Assembly (NCBI GenBank): GCA_963932465.1
Contig: OZ010795.1
Span: 471,872,806-471,936,805 of the forward strand
DNA length: 64,000 nucleotides
Reading direction: 5' to 3'
DNA from: Maratus speciosus
Lineage: Eukaryota > Arthropoda > Arachnida > Araneae > Salticidae
Shown: positions 36,761 to 47,999 of the stretch, one piece after another
Numbering within the stretch: the first letter of the stretch is position 1
Layout: every line of letters begins with the position of its first letter
Translations under genes and position numbers: made by a program
The notes under the pieces: model-generated
What the model was told of the DNA's origin: nothing
The model's database searches: none
Seen by the model: only the letters and a program-made list of their open reading frames with translations

Positions 36761-37873
36761 TCTATATTATAAAGAACAAACGTATCTGTGCATAACGCTG
36801 ACGTCATTTTGCGAATAGCAACACTTCACGGTCAAATTTCGCTCTTGCAATTTTCGCTACTGCAATTTTTTAATTTTCTGACCATCGTACATTTTGAATT
36901 TTCGTCGCATAGGGAAAAAATTTACTTTCAAATTCAATTTGTTTAAAAACTATCTTAATTGACAGGTGTATTATGTTTTTAAAAATAATTTTTAAGCATG
37001 ATTTTTTTTAAGTTTATTTTATCACGTGCCGGTTTCAATACATAATATTTTAATAACACGTAATAACACGTATATAATAACACGTTTTTTGCTCATAAAG
37101 CAACAAACATTGGTCAGCATTTGTTTCTGACTATTTTTGCATAACGAAATTAATACTTCCTTTATAAACAAATAAAATAATAATATTAAAAGAAACACCA
37201 ATCTGACATATTTGTGAAAGACAAATTAACAAAATTAATACTTCTTTTATAAACAAATGAAAGAATAACATTAAAAAAACACAAATCTAACATATTTGTA
37301 ACCGTACAATTTAAATTTTTAGATCACCAAATAGGATTTTTTTTTCTTTCAAATGGAATTTGTAAAGTTAATCTCTGTTTACTGATTGTCTATGGTTTTA
37401 AAAACAATTTTAAAGCATGAAATATTTTTTAATTTATCTATATCGCGCGGAGCTCGATTACGAAAGATTAATCCGTTTGCCTTTAAAACAAAATAAAGAG
37501 TTCATCGTTTTCTTACGGCTAATATCCATTAAAAAAACCCCTTCCCTATTAATAAATACATAAAATAATATAAATAAAACACAAATTTAACAGACATGCA
37601 TAAGCTCTGAAATTATCAGAATATAAAAGGATGCCGTAAGTAGTAAAATCTTGGTCAAATAACTCTTAGCATGCGGCTAATAAGAAAATATCTCTTTTGA
37701 TAAATTTCAAAAATTTATTAGATTGTGTAATTCGTATTTTTCATATGAAAAATGCTTATTTAATGTAAGTGAGCAATCTAAAAAATTATTGCAGATAAAA
37801 AATTATTAATTTTCAATCTAAAAAAAGTTTTACCTATATTCTGTACCCGGGAAGCCCGGGTACGATCCCCTAG
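36761..37873 (+). mobile_element. Non-autonomous Helitron, family B, complete
   Basis: Starts TCTATATTATAAAG after an A and ends CCCCTAG before a T, with no target duplication. Ten bases before the end is a 9-bp-stem hairpin, GTACCCGGG-AAG-CCCGGGTAC. TC start, hairpin, CTAG end and A|T insertion are the Helitron hallmarks. 1.1 kb, no Rep/helicase. It lies in the intron just upstream of the terminal exon. Confidence 0.85.
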
Positions 37874-38137
37874 TATTAAGCAAAGGCATAAGCTGTATTA
37901 AATTCTTAAACGAAAATGTAATACTCCAAAACATTACACAAATCCAATATCTAAGAAGCATGAAAGAAATTCAGTTGCGGCATTTCCAAAAACAAAATTC
38001 CCAACGCATTCAAATGGTATTTTCCGTTAATAAAATTTTAAGCGGATTCATTACCTCTTGCTTTATGTATGTTATATTGTGAAAACAGCACATACAAATT
38101 TTGAAAGATAACTTCAATGTTTTTTATTATTATTTAG

Positions 38138-39543
38138 ATGAAAGAATCGACACGAGAAGATCTATTCCTCAAGCTTCTCCGAATTCACAAACAGAATCTC
38201 ACACAGATGAATCTCAAATAGACGAATCTTTAATATTTCAGATGGATGATATAGACGATTCGCCTGAAGTTTCCACCAACAGATCCACTCAGCCGATAAT
38301 TAGTCTTACTGGACATACACAAGATACTCCAAATATAAATGTTTTAAGTACTAGGCAATTGCAAATAAGTGATGTGCCAATTCGGAGAAATGTGCCTGTT
38401 CTCCGTTCACAGATAAGCCATAATACAGACACTCAGAGGCACGCAGAATCGGATATCGAAACGCAACAATTTCAATGCAATCCTAATATAGTTCTTTCGC
38501 AACGCACAGAATCTTATGCAAGTGAAATGCAGATTCCCCAAGATCTTCCTAGACGTTCCCTGCTCAGTCAGATTACAGATATTTCGAGACCTAGAGCAAC
38601 ATATGAAATTGAAATACCACCTCTGTGCAATACTAGTTCACTCGTTTCCGAACGCACAGAATCGCACGTAAAGGAAATGCCGATGCCCCAAGGTCTTCCT
38701 AGATGTTCGCGACATAATTCAAACGAAAGCATTTCTAAATCTGAAGAATCTCAAGTGACTGACTGTGCTTGGTGTAAGATACCGTCACCTTCAAATGAGT
38801 ATGTTTCAGAACGCACAGAATCTCACGTAAGTGAAATACCGATCACTCAAGATCTTCCTGGATGTTCACGCTATCTTGATGTTTCAAATCCCGAAGAACT
38901 GCAAATAACTGGTGCGTCGTGTATGGTATTATCTTCAAATGAATATTCTAGTGATTCTTTACCATCTTTACCGTCGACTTCATCTGATGATTCTCCACCT
39001 TCATATTTTAAGGAAGATTCACGATCGCCTACACGTAGACTATCGACTTCTGCACCTTCAATATACGATATCCCTGAACCTGTTCCCAAGCCTGAATCTT
39101 TGAAGCAAGAGGCATTAGTTGCACAAAGTACTACTGAAACCTCTCCCACTTCTCATTTGCCTGAGTTAGAAACTCTTAGAATAGCAGATAAAGTAAGAAC
39201 GCCATCTGAATCGAGCTCTTCAATCGAAACTCTTCCTTCGGATATGCCTAGAACTGGAAATATTAATGGACATCCTGATCTTCCATCCGTTTGTTCGACT
39301 TCCGCATCATTGAATAATACATCAGTACTTAATACACCAGTACAAACTGAATCTGCAAAACCAAGTACCTCTCAAGCATCGTCAACTGCAAATAGGCTTA
39401 AACTACCTAGCCCGGAAATTTCGAAAGCAGCTAGGCGGAGAAAATCTTCAGAGTCATCCATTGAAACGCTTTCGAGAGATCCAGCTAATGAAACTTCTGA
39501 AGATGAACATACGACGGACACATCTCCCAAGAAAGACGACTGA
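38138..39543 (+). CDS. Terminal coding exon, long Ser/Thr-rich disordered protein
   Basis: The reading frame runs 467 codons to TGA at 39541-39543, far above chance in this AT-rich DNA. TTATTATTATTTAG just upstream is a good acceptor, which makes the exon start 38138 in phase 1. The open frame extends a few codons further upstream, but only from a TTG, and the ATG at 38138 is out of frame, so this is a 3' exon rather than a single-exon gene. The protein is rich in Ser, Thr, Pro, Glu and Asp, with no membrane segment. Three imperfect repeats of about 53 residues carry an (S/Q)(E/Q)RTES...E(M/I)...(Q)(D/G)LP core at about 38495, 38648 and 38807. The C-terminus is Ser/acidic with a short basic patch (KAARRRKSSES). 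It looks like an intrinsically disordered scaffold or regulatory tail. The family is unrecognised. GC content is higher than in the flanks, as expected for coding DNA. Confidence 0.78.
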
Positions 39544-39800
39544 CCCGGATGTATATTAAAATTGGTCCAAGGCATTTTAAGAACAGTTTAAAATTTTGAA
39601 AGAATTTTCTAATTTAAGAATCTACTTGACTAAATACTGTGACTAAAATGAATTTAGCTAGAAATTTTATGAGTATCTGATTGTTCTGCAGTGAATTTAA
39701 TTTTTATCAAATGTATGGACAAGTGCATAATTCTTTTAACTTGTTTAACACTCTTTTATTTGGGTTATTATACAACCTAATAAAAGTAATGTGGAACGCA
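39544..39800 (+). other. Probable 3' UTR with polyadenylation signal
   Basis: After the TGA the sequence turns AT-rich without coding character. The first AATAAA is at 39779-39784, so cleavage is expected shortly after. A second AATAAA at about 39988 lies inside a SINE-like repeat and is less likely to be used. Confidence 0.5.
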
Positions 39801-39959
39801 TTAAATTTTTATTACAATTTTTGTGAAGAGCATTTTTTAATTCTACCATATTCAACAGTAAATTTACAACTTATTTTTAATGAATAATACGCTCAAATTA
39901 AAAAACAATATATTAAAGCACACATACACACACATATAACCTCAGTTCAACTGTTAAAT

Positions 39960-40085
39960 GTATATATAGATATTATACAGACATGCATACAATAAACCCA
40001 ACTGGAGTGAAAAATTAACCAGAGCCAGGAATCGAACCTGGGACCACATCAAACTAGGCTGTTGCTCTAACCACTAAGCCACTAA
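39960..40085 (-). mobile_element. tRNA-derived SINE, family I, minus copy
   Basis: On the minus strand, TTAGTGGTTAGAGC (A-box-like) and GGTTCGATTCCTGG (B box) precede TTTTTCACTCCAGTTGGGTT and an AT-rich tail. The tRNA-like part has no clean seven-base acceptor stem. Confidence 0.65.
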
Positions 40086-40134
40086 TAATGAAATATATTA
40101 AATATATAATGTGTTAGGGAAAAGTTGCTGACCC

Positions 40135-40262
40135 AGGTATCGGCGGAGTGGCTCAGTGATCAAAGCAAGTCTAGTACGCTGTGGTCCCAGGTTCGATTCC
40201 TGGCTCTGGCTAATTTTTCACTCCAGTTAGGTTTATTGTATGTATTTCTGCATAATATTTAT
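40135..40262 (+). mobile_element. tRNA-derived SINE, family I, plus copy
   Basis: GGAGTGGCTCAGTGATCAAA (A-box region), GGTTCGATTCCTGG (B box), then TTTTTCACTCCAGTTAGGTT as in the minus copy. The two stand head to head, ~50 bp apart. Confidence 0.65.
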
Positions 40263-40929
40263 CTTTTTTAATACACTCGGATATTTATACAAAAATATTT
40301 CGCGAATCAAAGTATGTAGGCAGCACCGTGCGAAAGGGGGGGGGGGGGCGAAGGGGGCGGTCGCCCCGGGCGCGGAAATTTAGGGGGCGCCAAATTTGTA
40401 CTACTAATTTCCGGATTTTTATTATTTTTCTCGTCGATCATTTTAATTGGAATTTTTTTTTTTTCACTCTTCGATATTCTATTTTTTTATAAAACAAAAT
40501 GTATATATTTACATATCGGGAATTTTTTCGACAATGAAAGTGTACATTTTTCATTTCAAAGTTATTGCATCGTTCACATTTACTTTTCATTGAGCTCTTT
40601 AGATTTGATGATTTTATAATATGCTTTTGTGATATCTTATTGCAGTGTTTTTTAAACGTCTGCACTCTGCGGCCCCTTTTACATCGTATACGAAAGTTTC
40701 TGCCACCTCCCACTCTCGGTGAATAGGAATTGCTAAACAATTCTGATTGCACTATGGGATCATTCTTATAGTTATTTGGTCATTACTTTGCTGTTAAAAA
40801 AAGGTCCAGCACAGGATGAAAATACTGATTACATGAAATCTGCAATTGCAGAAGGACGACAATTTTCCAAACTAACGTTCAAGAAAAGTATAGTGAAGAA
40901 ATTATTAATCGTGATTGAGGCTTATTGGA

Positions 40930-43345
40930 TAACTTAAGGGAATCACTATATTTTGTTTTCTCTGTTTATTATTCTCCAATTATCATGATCGCCCTCCAAA
41001 GTTAGACAATCATAATTTTGGGTTTTTTAAGTGGAAGAAATTAAATCCTAAAATTCCTGAGCATAAAAATGCCCTAGAACACAGGAATGCATGCATTCGC
41101 TAAATGAAACTTGAGAAACGTTTAAAATTAAATCATGTAATCGACAGCAAATTTGAAAAGAGCAAAAGTGAAAATTATTGAAAGTGAAAAAGATAAATGG
41201 CGAAATATATTCAGGATGAAATTATGAACCTTCTTGCCAATGAAGTAAGAAAAACGATTGTAGAAGAAATTCATAGAGCAAGGTATTTTTCAATTTCGTT
41301 CGATCGCACTCCATATATACCGAGTGTCCTAAAATGGACTGACTGTTTTTTAAATTCAATAACCTGTAAATGGTGACAGCTATTTAAAAAAAAAAAAATC
41401 CGGGAAGGTAATGTAAAATGTCAGTAGTCTTTTGTTACCTCGATTCCCGTATTTAGTTCCAATTAGCAAATATAGATGGCGCTGCAAGCAGGGATGACCA
41501 CCTCGAGAACTCGGCTTACACTTTAGAGTGATAGTGCAATCCCAAGGGGCAGATCAAATCCAGTAGCTGCTCGCGTTACAAATGACTAATTCTTATACTG
41601 CAGTTTTACAATTTCACATTACAACATAAATACCGATGATTTGTTGAAGAATTAAACAGGTTTATAGTCAATTCAGGTTACAGCAGTATACTTTATTAAA
41701 CCATATTCGTGAATATCAATCAAGTTTATACTGAATTGACAATTATGCCAGTAATGTATAACCACACAAGCACTATAAAGACAACATCTAGCGCCATAGG
41801 TGCTCAATGAAAGCCAAAACCGAGATCGCCCAACACTGATGCGAAAAGTGGAGGTTAAATATCTGGAGTGGGTATCATTCTCCAATAAAATCTTATTTTT
41901 AGTGGTCTACTCAATATATTTAACCTCCTTCCTTCGCATGATGCTAGGGGATTTCAGTTTAGACCTTCATTGAGCGCTTATTGCTTGCCACCTATCTCTG
42001 CTATTTGGAACTAAAACCGAGAGCCGCAGTAAAAATACGTACTTCTGATATCTTACATTCTCCTGCAAAAATTTCTTTTAATAATTGTCACCATTTACAA
42101 GTTATTGAATTTTAAACACAGTCCAGTTTAGGAATCCAGTACACCTCACAATGAACAAATGACGCAAATTATATGCCGTCATAAACAATACAATATCAAC
42201 CCTTCAGAGCTCAATGTTGTGATATGGTGCAAATATGGCTTCCCATTATAATATTGTGTAAGCTCGAATAGTCGAAGTAAATAAATTCGTCTATTTTTTA
42301 CCATGTTTTGCACATTCTCTAAACTTTGAGTTCGTGCTGCTGGTGTATGTCCGGAACTGCATAAAATGTGTTTTTTTCTTCTCTTCTACTGAAAGATGGG
42401 ATATACTTATGTCCTCCTTATGAGTTTATTTAAAGAAACGTTGCGATACTCTATGGTCATGAAAAAATAAAGCTATATATATGCAGTTTACAAACAATTG
42501 CCACAGATTTTAAAAGCTCTGGAAGACCTTATAGAAATAAAGTAAAATTAGTAAACTTACTCAGGAGCAAAAAGCTTAATAAAGCAAATAAAGAAATTCT
42601 CCTTTATTTACGGCTTAGTGACGTAGCATTTTAAATGAAATAGAAAAAGTTATTATTCTCACGAAAAAAAAGCAGAAAAAAAACTGTCAATGATTTGATC
42701 GCCAGCAAACAGGGTGAAACACTAAAAAACACATTTCAGACAGTAAGAGAGTCCTTATTTGAGCAAAACAGAAAACGTAAAATTCGCAGAACAATTTGAC
42801 TACGAAGCTCCTAATGAAAGTGGGAATTTACATGAAAGTGAAGGATTTCGCGTTAAGTAGAGACACTATAAACGTGTAACTGAACTGGAGGTTTAAGAAA
42901 CTGAAAAATGTATAACAAAAATTTGAGTTTCTGGCTGTTGCGAATCTACAATCAGTTACCGAAAATCTGCTAATATTGCCTGGACCCTGCCCTTTATTGC
43001 TGACTTGAATGGTTAAGTGAGGTTTCAAATGCGAAAACATTATTTCTACCATTAGATAAGAACTTTTATAAAATGGATCATTTATTTAGAAATCCTTTAG
43101 TTGCTCCATAATTTTAACTTAGGGAAAACAAGGAATTAAAAAAACATGGAAGCGTACATAATTTATAAGTATTCTAGTAACAATAAAACAGTAAAAAACT
43201 ACTTATGATCTACTATGAGTTGAGAGATTAAGCAACCTGAATTTACTTTCTAAAATTCCGTGTGTCGCAATTCTTACACATAAAATAATAAACGATTTTA
43301 CTACCCTAAACGCAAGAAAAATAAAATGGAAGTAAATGTATTCGC
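40930..43345 (+). pseudogene. hAT transposase (ZMYM1/DUF4371-like) pseudogene
   Basis: Translated pieces in shifting frames, with many stops, follow the usual order of this family. They are FFKWKKLNPKIPEHKNALEH (about 41018), LANEVRKTIVEEIHRARYFS with a SFDRTP step (41230-41315, the DUF4371 start with the first catalytic Asp), YGANMASHY then FLPCFAHSLNF (42225-42340), and ERLSNLNLLSKIP plus KIINDFTTLNARK near 43220-43325, which matches the C-terminal hAT dimerisation region. The foldback at 41315-42141 splits it directly after the SFDRTP step. It cannot encode an active enzyme. Confidence 0.8.
41315..42141. mobile_element. Foldback/TIR element inserted in hAT pseudogene
   Basis: TACCGAGTGTCCTAAAATGG with ACTGACTGTTTTTTAAATTC at the left is mirrored by GAATTTTAAACACAGTCC and TTTAGGAATCCAGTA at the right. 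It is related to the foldback at 58931-59385. The flat central part (41530-42000) shows further inverted similarity. Confidence 0.65.
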
Positions 43346-44369
43346 CTGATATTATATTTTATTTTATGTTAATTAAAACATTGTTTCAGTTATCTTCCTT
43401 AATTAAAGTACTGAAATTATAATTTATTTTTAATACTTATCGGTTGAAGAGACCACTTGTTTTTAATCTGGTTGTTAGCAATTTTTATCCATTTTCTGCA
43501 GCTTAAAGACCCTTTAACGGTCGCTTAATGTTTGGAAAAACCATTAAAAAAAGTATCTATTTTTTATTACAGAAATTGAATAATTATAAGGTTTCTATAT
43601 AAAATATGCAATTAGTTTTATTTTTTTTTAAGGCGAAAAAAAAAAAAGATGCTATAGAACGAATTCAAATTTGTGGAAAATCCATCATGAGAGAATTCTG
43701 TGTTTTAATATCTGTTTTACACCATACAAATTAATGCGAATAAGACCTTTATTTTTCACATCTTAGATCTTTATTTATCATCATCAAACGAATTTTTACA
43801 AATAATATTTGAAATAATATAACATACATTAAATTTTGATTATTAATAATTTTTGGAATGTGAATTAGGGATTACAATCCCGGTATCCCGGGATCCCGTT
43901 ATATTTTTAATCCCGAAAATCCCGAGATTTTCGGGATTGTCTTTTTTTTATTATTAATGGAACAATATTCAGCTGAAATTAAATATATTTATACATTTCC
44001 GCTGTTGGAAAGAAAATCAATTACTTTTCATGAAATTTATATACCATTGAAAAAAGGAATACATATCTCAAGTATATATTTCTAAGCGATTAAATCGTTT
44101 AACATGGAAATCTTTTGACTTTCAAACAGATGTAACCCGCTCAGCTTATTATTCAGGAAAAATTAAATCGTTTGTTTTTTTCCATTTCGCTGCGTTTTGG
44201 AAGACGGTCGTAGCAGCAACTAGGAATGACAAAATTAGTTTTCGAATTAGAGTTTACTGATAAGCGTCGCATTTGTGTTTCATAGTCAATATTATGTACT
44301 AACTTCTTTCCTTTTCGTGCGTTTGTACTTATCTTGCTTTAAACATATCTAATGAAAAGGATTTTGTAG

Positions 44370-45180
44370 CTCATAGGAAAGATAATGATACGTCTTCAGT
44401 ATGGCACTGCTATTTAACGTCAAAAGATGGAAAAAGCACTAAATGTAAAAAATGTAGTGCAGTGCTTCTTTAAACATTAGGTGGATCGGCAAGACTTGGA
44501 TACACATTTATCTATGAAACATGGTACTAAAATTCAGAAAGAATTTAATACATCTCTTCCTTTCACACGTCAAGATTGCATAGAATATACATTGCTTTCT
44601 AAAAAGCGAAAATAGAGGGTTATTTTAGTAGTGATAAGGAATCACTGGATATAATTTTATTGAGAATGACAGCTAAAGACGGTTTCTCATTTAACCTTCC
44701 GTCTACCAGACGGGTCCATTGGACCCGACATGTACATTCAAAATATTTATTCAAACCAGAAATTTCTTCAAAACAAACTAAATGTATAAATCAGACAATA
44801 ATAAGTTAAATAAACAAATTAAATAGTTTTAAGTAAAAATTCTGGTGTAGAATGTTTTTATAAAACTTGAGTAAAATTTCCGGTAGTTCTAGGGTTAACT
44901 TCAACTGATTTGAGAAACTTACTGATAGCTAAAGGCTATAATGATTTGCCAAAATCTGCAGTATCAATTCGAAATCGTGTAGTGGGCTATAGTTCATAAT
45001 AAAGGTGTTAATTACAAGTGAAATACAAACTTTTAAAAATTCAGTAAAAAAATGGCTTTTGGCGAATGGACATCTACTGCAAACAAGCGATTTATGAACA
45101 TAAATGTTCATTCAAGAAATTTAAATTTGAACAAATTCTGGAATTTAGGCCTTATGCGCATATAAGTGTATTAAAATGCT
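44370..45180 (+). pseudogene. BED-finger hAT transposase pseudogene
   Basis: SSVWHCYLTSKDGKSTKCKK then CSAVL (about 44395-44470) followed in another frame by LDTHLSMKHGTK reproduces a BED zinc finger (W, CxxC, HxxxxH). Further on, RMTAKDGFSFN, TDLRNLLIAKGYN, LPKSAVSIRNRV and FGEWTSTANKRFMNINVHS then LGLMRI follow the order of hAT proteins. EWTS marks the region of the first catalytic acidic residue. A TTAA MITE interrupts it after FSFN (44695-44894). Stops and frameshifts make it inactive. Confidence 0.8.
44695..44894. mobile_element. TTAA MITE inside BED-hAT pseudogene
   Basis: TTAA at 44691-44694 and 44895-44898. Ends CCTTCCGTCTACC and, inverted, CCCTAGAACTACCGG. Removing it with one TTAA rejoins the transposase remnant (FSFN to TDLRN), which confirms the insertion boundaries. 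Confidence 0.8.
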
Positions 45181-46523
45181 AACAGAATGTCTAAACCGGT
45201 ATGAATAACTAAAAAATGACAATTTTGCTACCATAACTGGGACTTGGAGATGAAACTTTATATGCCGTCATATTTCTTAGATCATATTTTCAAAGAAATT
45301 TACCGATTAGTTAAGAAACAGTGAACTATTCAAACTAATCTTTTTTTCTCGTGGTATGTAATATTTTTTTTATATTATACAATGTTATCGAATTTTAACA
45401 CTATCTCTATTTAGAAATCTAAATTAAACATCTATGTAATTTTAAATTGCATCTGTGTGTGTGTTAAGTTCTTTTATTTCAAGAAAAAAAGATTCATGTT
45501 AAGGAAAATCTAGCGTTTGCGATATCCTAGAACTGTAAACTTTAATTTCGTGGTTATGAGAATAATTCAAAATTTAATTGGTGATATTGTTTTTTAATAT
45601 TGTAAATATTAAGTCATTCAAAAACTTGTTTAACAGGAAATAAAAGAAATTATCTATAAGATGAAACATAGACATTTCATGTTTTTTGTTACAGCATATT
45701 TGCAACAGCATATTTATTTTAATTTTCAAATGTTGTAATTTATCCTATACTTTTTGATAATTAATTAAAGTTAAAATTTTTTAACTTGGTATATTTTCAT
45801 AAGTAAGTTAGACTGTACTTTCGCTTTAATTGTCTTTTCTATAATATTATGATATTTAGCTATTCTAAAAATTGGTGATATTAAAGAAATTTTAATTTTC
45901 GTAATTCCGGGATATTGCCGGGATCCCGGGATATTGCCGGGATCCCGGGATTGAATCTAAGCAATCCCGAAATCCCGGGATTGGAAATTAGTCTCGGGAT
46001 TGTAATCCCTAAATGTGATATATTTCAAAACATGCAATACAAAGCCCAACATCACAATCAGCGCCAGATACCAAACGCTAATATTCAAAGACTCCAGACG
46101 GAAATGCCAGTTAAATTTTTCTGGTTTCAGAAGTTTTTTTCAGCAATAAATCTCCAGCCCGGAAATATGACGGGCACGAGAAATAACGAACGACGCATCA
46201 GCCCGTGATATTGACATGAGCGAGAATTAAGGGGCTAACAACAACTAAAAACGGCTAGAAAAATATGTGAGAAAGGTTAAGAAAAATCAATCGCAAAGCA
46301 TCATGATCCCATTAACAAATAAGTGCAATTTTGTTTTCTGTTATTTAGTTGTTTGGAATTTCTGAATTAAAATTAAATCTTTTAAAGTTCTAAAATAAAC
46401 GCAAAATATTTATTCAATATAATTTATTTCTGTTTCTGCCCTTTATCAATTTTGAAGGAGGGGGGGGGGGGGCGCCAAATTGACACGCTGCCCCGGGCGC
46501 AGTTTTCTCTTCGCACGGCCCTG

Positions 46524-46925
46524 TCTGTAATAATACGATGCTTACATTGAAATTTGAAAATATAACGCAGATGTCACTGCGATCAGCTCTTTGGATTTCA
46601 GCATCATTGCACATTTAAGGTGATACAAATTTTTAACGTTGTTTGGATAGCAAATTTTTACACTATTTATTCTAGGTACTGTTTCCAAGGAATCTATCGC
46701 AGCGACATCTGCGGGATATTTTCAAATTTCAATGTAAACATCGTATTATTACAACGTCTAGGCAAGCAATTGTCTTACAGTTTTAGAAAATATCCTGAAG
46801 ATGTCGCTGCGATCGACTCTTTGGATTCAAGCCTCGTTGGACATTTAAGGCATTCAATATTTTAGCACTTTTTTAAATATTACTGGGATAGTCAATTTTC
46901 ACACAATTTATTCTAGACGCTATAC
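46524..46925. mobile_element. MITE M2, half copy plus near-complete copy C
   Basis: 46524-46685 matches the right half of M2 (GCAGATGTCACTGCGATC, TTGCACATTTAAGG). 46686-46925 holds ATCGCAGCGACATCTGCGGG facing GATGTCGCTGCGATCGAC and ends TTATTCTAGACGCT. Confidence 0.6.
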
Positions 46926-47364
46926 ACTGTTAAAATCTGTAGCGTTTGCTATATAGTCACTCTACCGCTTTTAAAGAAAACGCTTACTTGATAATACTAT
47001 GGAGCATCCTCATTGGTCAGAATAGTGATATTCTATAAAATCGGTGGAGTGACTATGCAGCTAAAGCTGCAGATTTTTAACAATGTAGTTTCAATAAGGA
47101 AAGGGTTGCTGACGTCACTGTTGGTCGAATTATTGTGGATCAGCAAGAAAAACCTGCCCGTTATTTGTGACTCTATTGTACACACGAGCAAGGGAAATTT
47201 CATCGATCTACATTTGAACTACTAGTAAATCTGCAGATCAGGAGCCTCAACGTCATCTTTGCAAGTCATTGTTTTTTAACACTCATTGCGTAATATTCAA
47301 CTTCCTACAAATCGCTTTTTAAAGTTTTCAAATTAGATAAATATTTATAAGAAAACAAAATTTA

Positions 47365-47475
47365 ACGTAAGTTTCACTAACGTAATTCAACGTAGTTTCA
47401 GTAACGTAATTGAACGTAGTTTCAGTAACGTAATTGAACGCAGTTTCAGTAACGTAATTGAACGTAAAGTTTCAG
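47365..47475. repeat. 24-bp minisatellite, ~4.5 units
   Basis: Units of GTTTCAGTAACGTAATTGAA plus CGTA follow one another with one or two substitutions each. Confidence 0.85.
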
Positions 47476-47999
47476 AAATTAAAAGTGTTAAACAAGTGGT
47501 TATACATTGATGTTCTGAAATTCTGATGAGCTACTTATTCTGGTAACTTTTTAAATCAAAAATTGCATTTCTTCAGGGGGGGGGGGGGCTCTGCCCCCCT
47601 GAACTCCCCGTAGTCTATTTAAATTTACATTCGTAATTTTTTATTGATTGAGCGGAGGGTTATAGTACATATTAGATTTTTTTTTAGCTGGGATTTATAA
47701 GGATAAGCATAAGTTTTATTTTTGTAAATTAATAAAATTTAAATTTAAAATAAAATCTTCATGATAACCGTACGCAGAGAATAAATCTTGAAGTGACGTC
47801 AAAAATGTAACCCTAAAATCCGCTACATTCGGCACAAACACAACGGCGTGCTTAAAAAAAAAAAAAAAAAAAAAAGATTTTTAGTAATATAATTTTTAAT
47901 TCATAATACAATCAAATGCTACCTTAGAATGCTTAAATATAAGCAGGTCATTTTCATTTTACAGAAAAAAGGCACGGATGAAGTCAAAGAATTCGGTCC

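Larger units (their letters stand above)
43866..46011 (+). mobile_element. Nested hAT with CCCGGGAT-rich ends
   Basis: TAGGGATTACAATCCCGG at the left and CGGGATTGTAATCCCTA at the right. Flanks AATGTGAAT and AATGTGAT fit an 8-bp duplication with a one-base indel. Both ends contain repeated ATCCCGGGAT motifs. It carries a BED-type transposase remnant. Confidence 0.85.
40321..46523 (+). mobile_element. Large decayed hAT transposon, 6.2 kb with nested insertions
   Basis: Left end CAGCACCGTGCGAAAGGG, followed by G-rich sequence and CGCCCCGGGCGCG. Right end, inverted, CAGGGCCGTGCGAAGAGA with GCGCCCGGGGCAG. Between them lie remnants of a hAT transposase (40930-43345), a foldback (41315-42141) and a second hAT (43866-46011). 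The flanking octamers (TATGTAGG, TCTGTAAT) agree poorly, so the target duplication is uncertain. Confidence 0.75.

Noticed and set aside
38101..38140. Starting the long protein at the first codon of the open frame, or at the ATG at 38138
   Set aside because: The upstream start is a TTG, and the ATG is in a different frame that stops after 27 codons. A splice acceptor at 38137 explains the frame better.
40313..46531. Clean 8-bp target duplication for the large hAT
   Set aside because: TATGTAGG and TCTGTAAT match at only five positions, and the right flank belongs to an M2 copy whose left half is not at the left flank.
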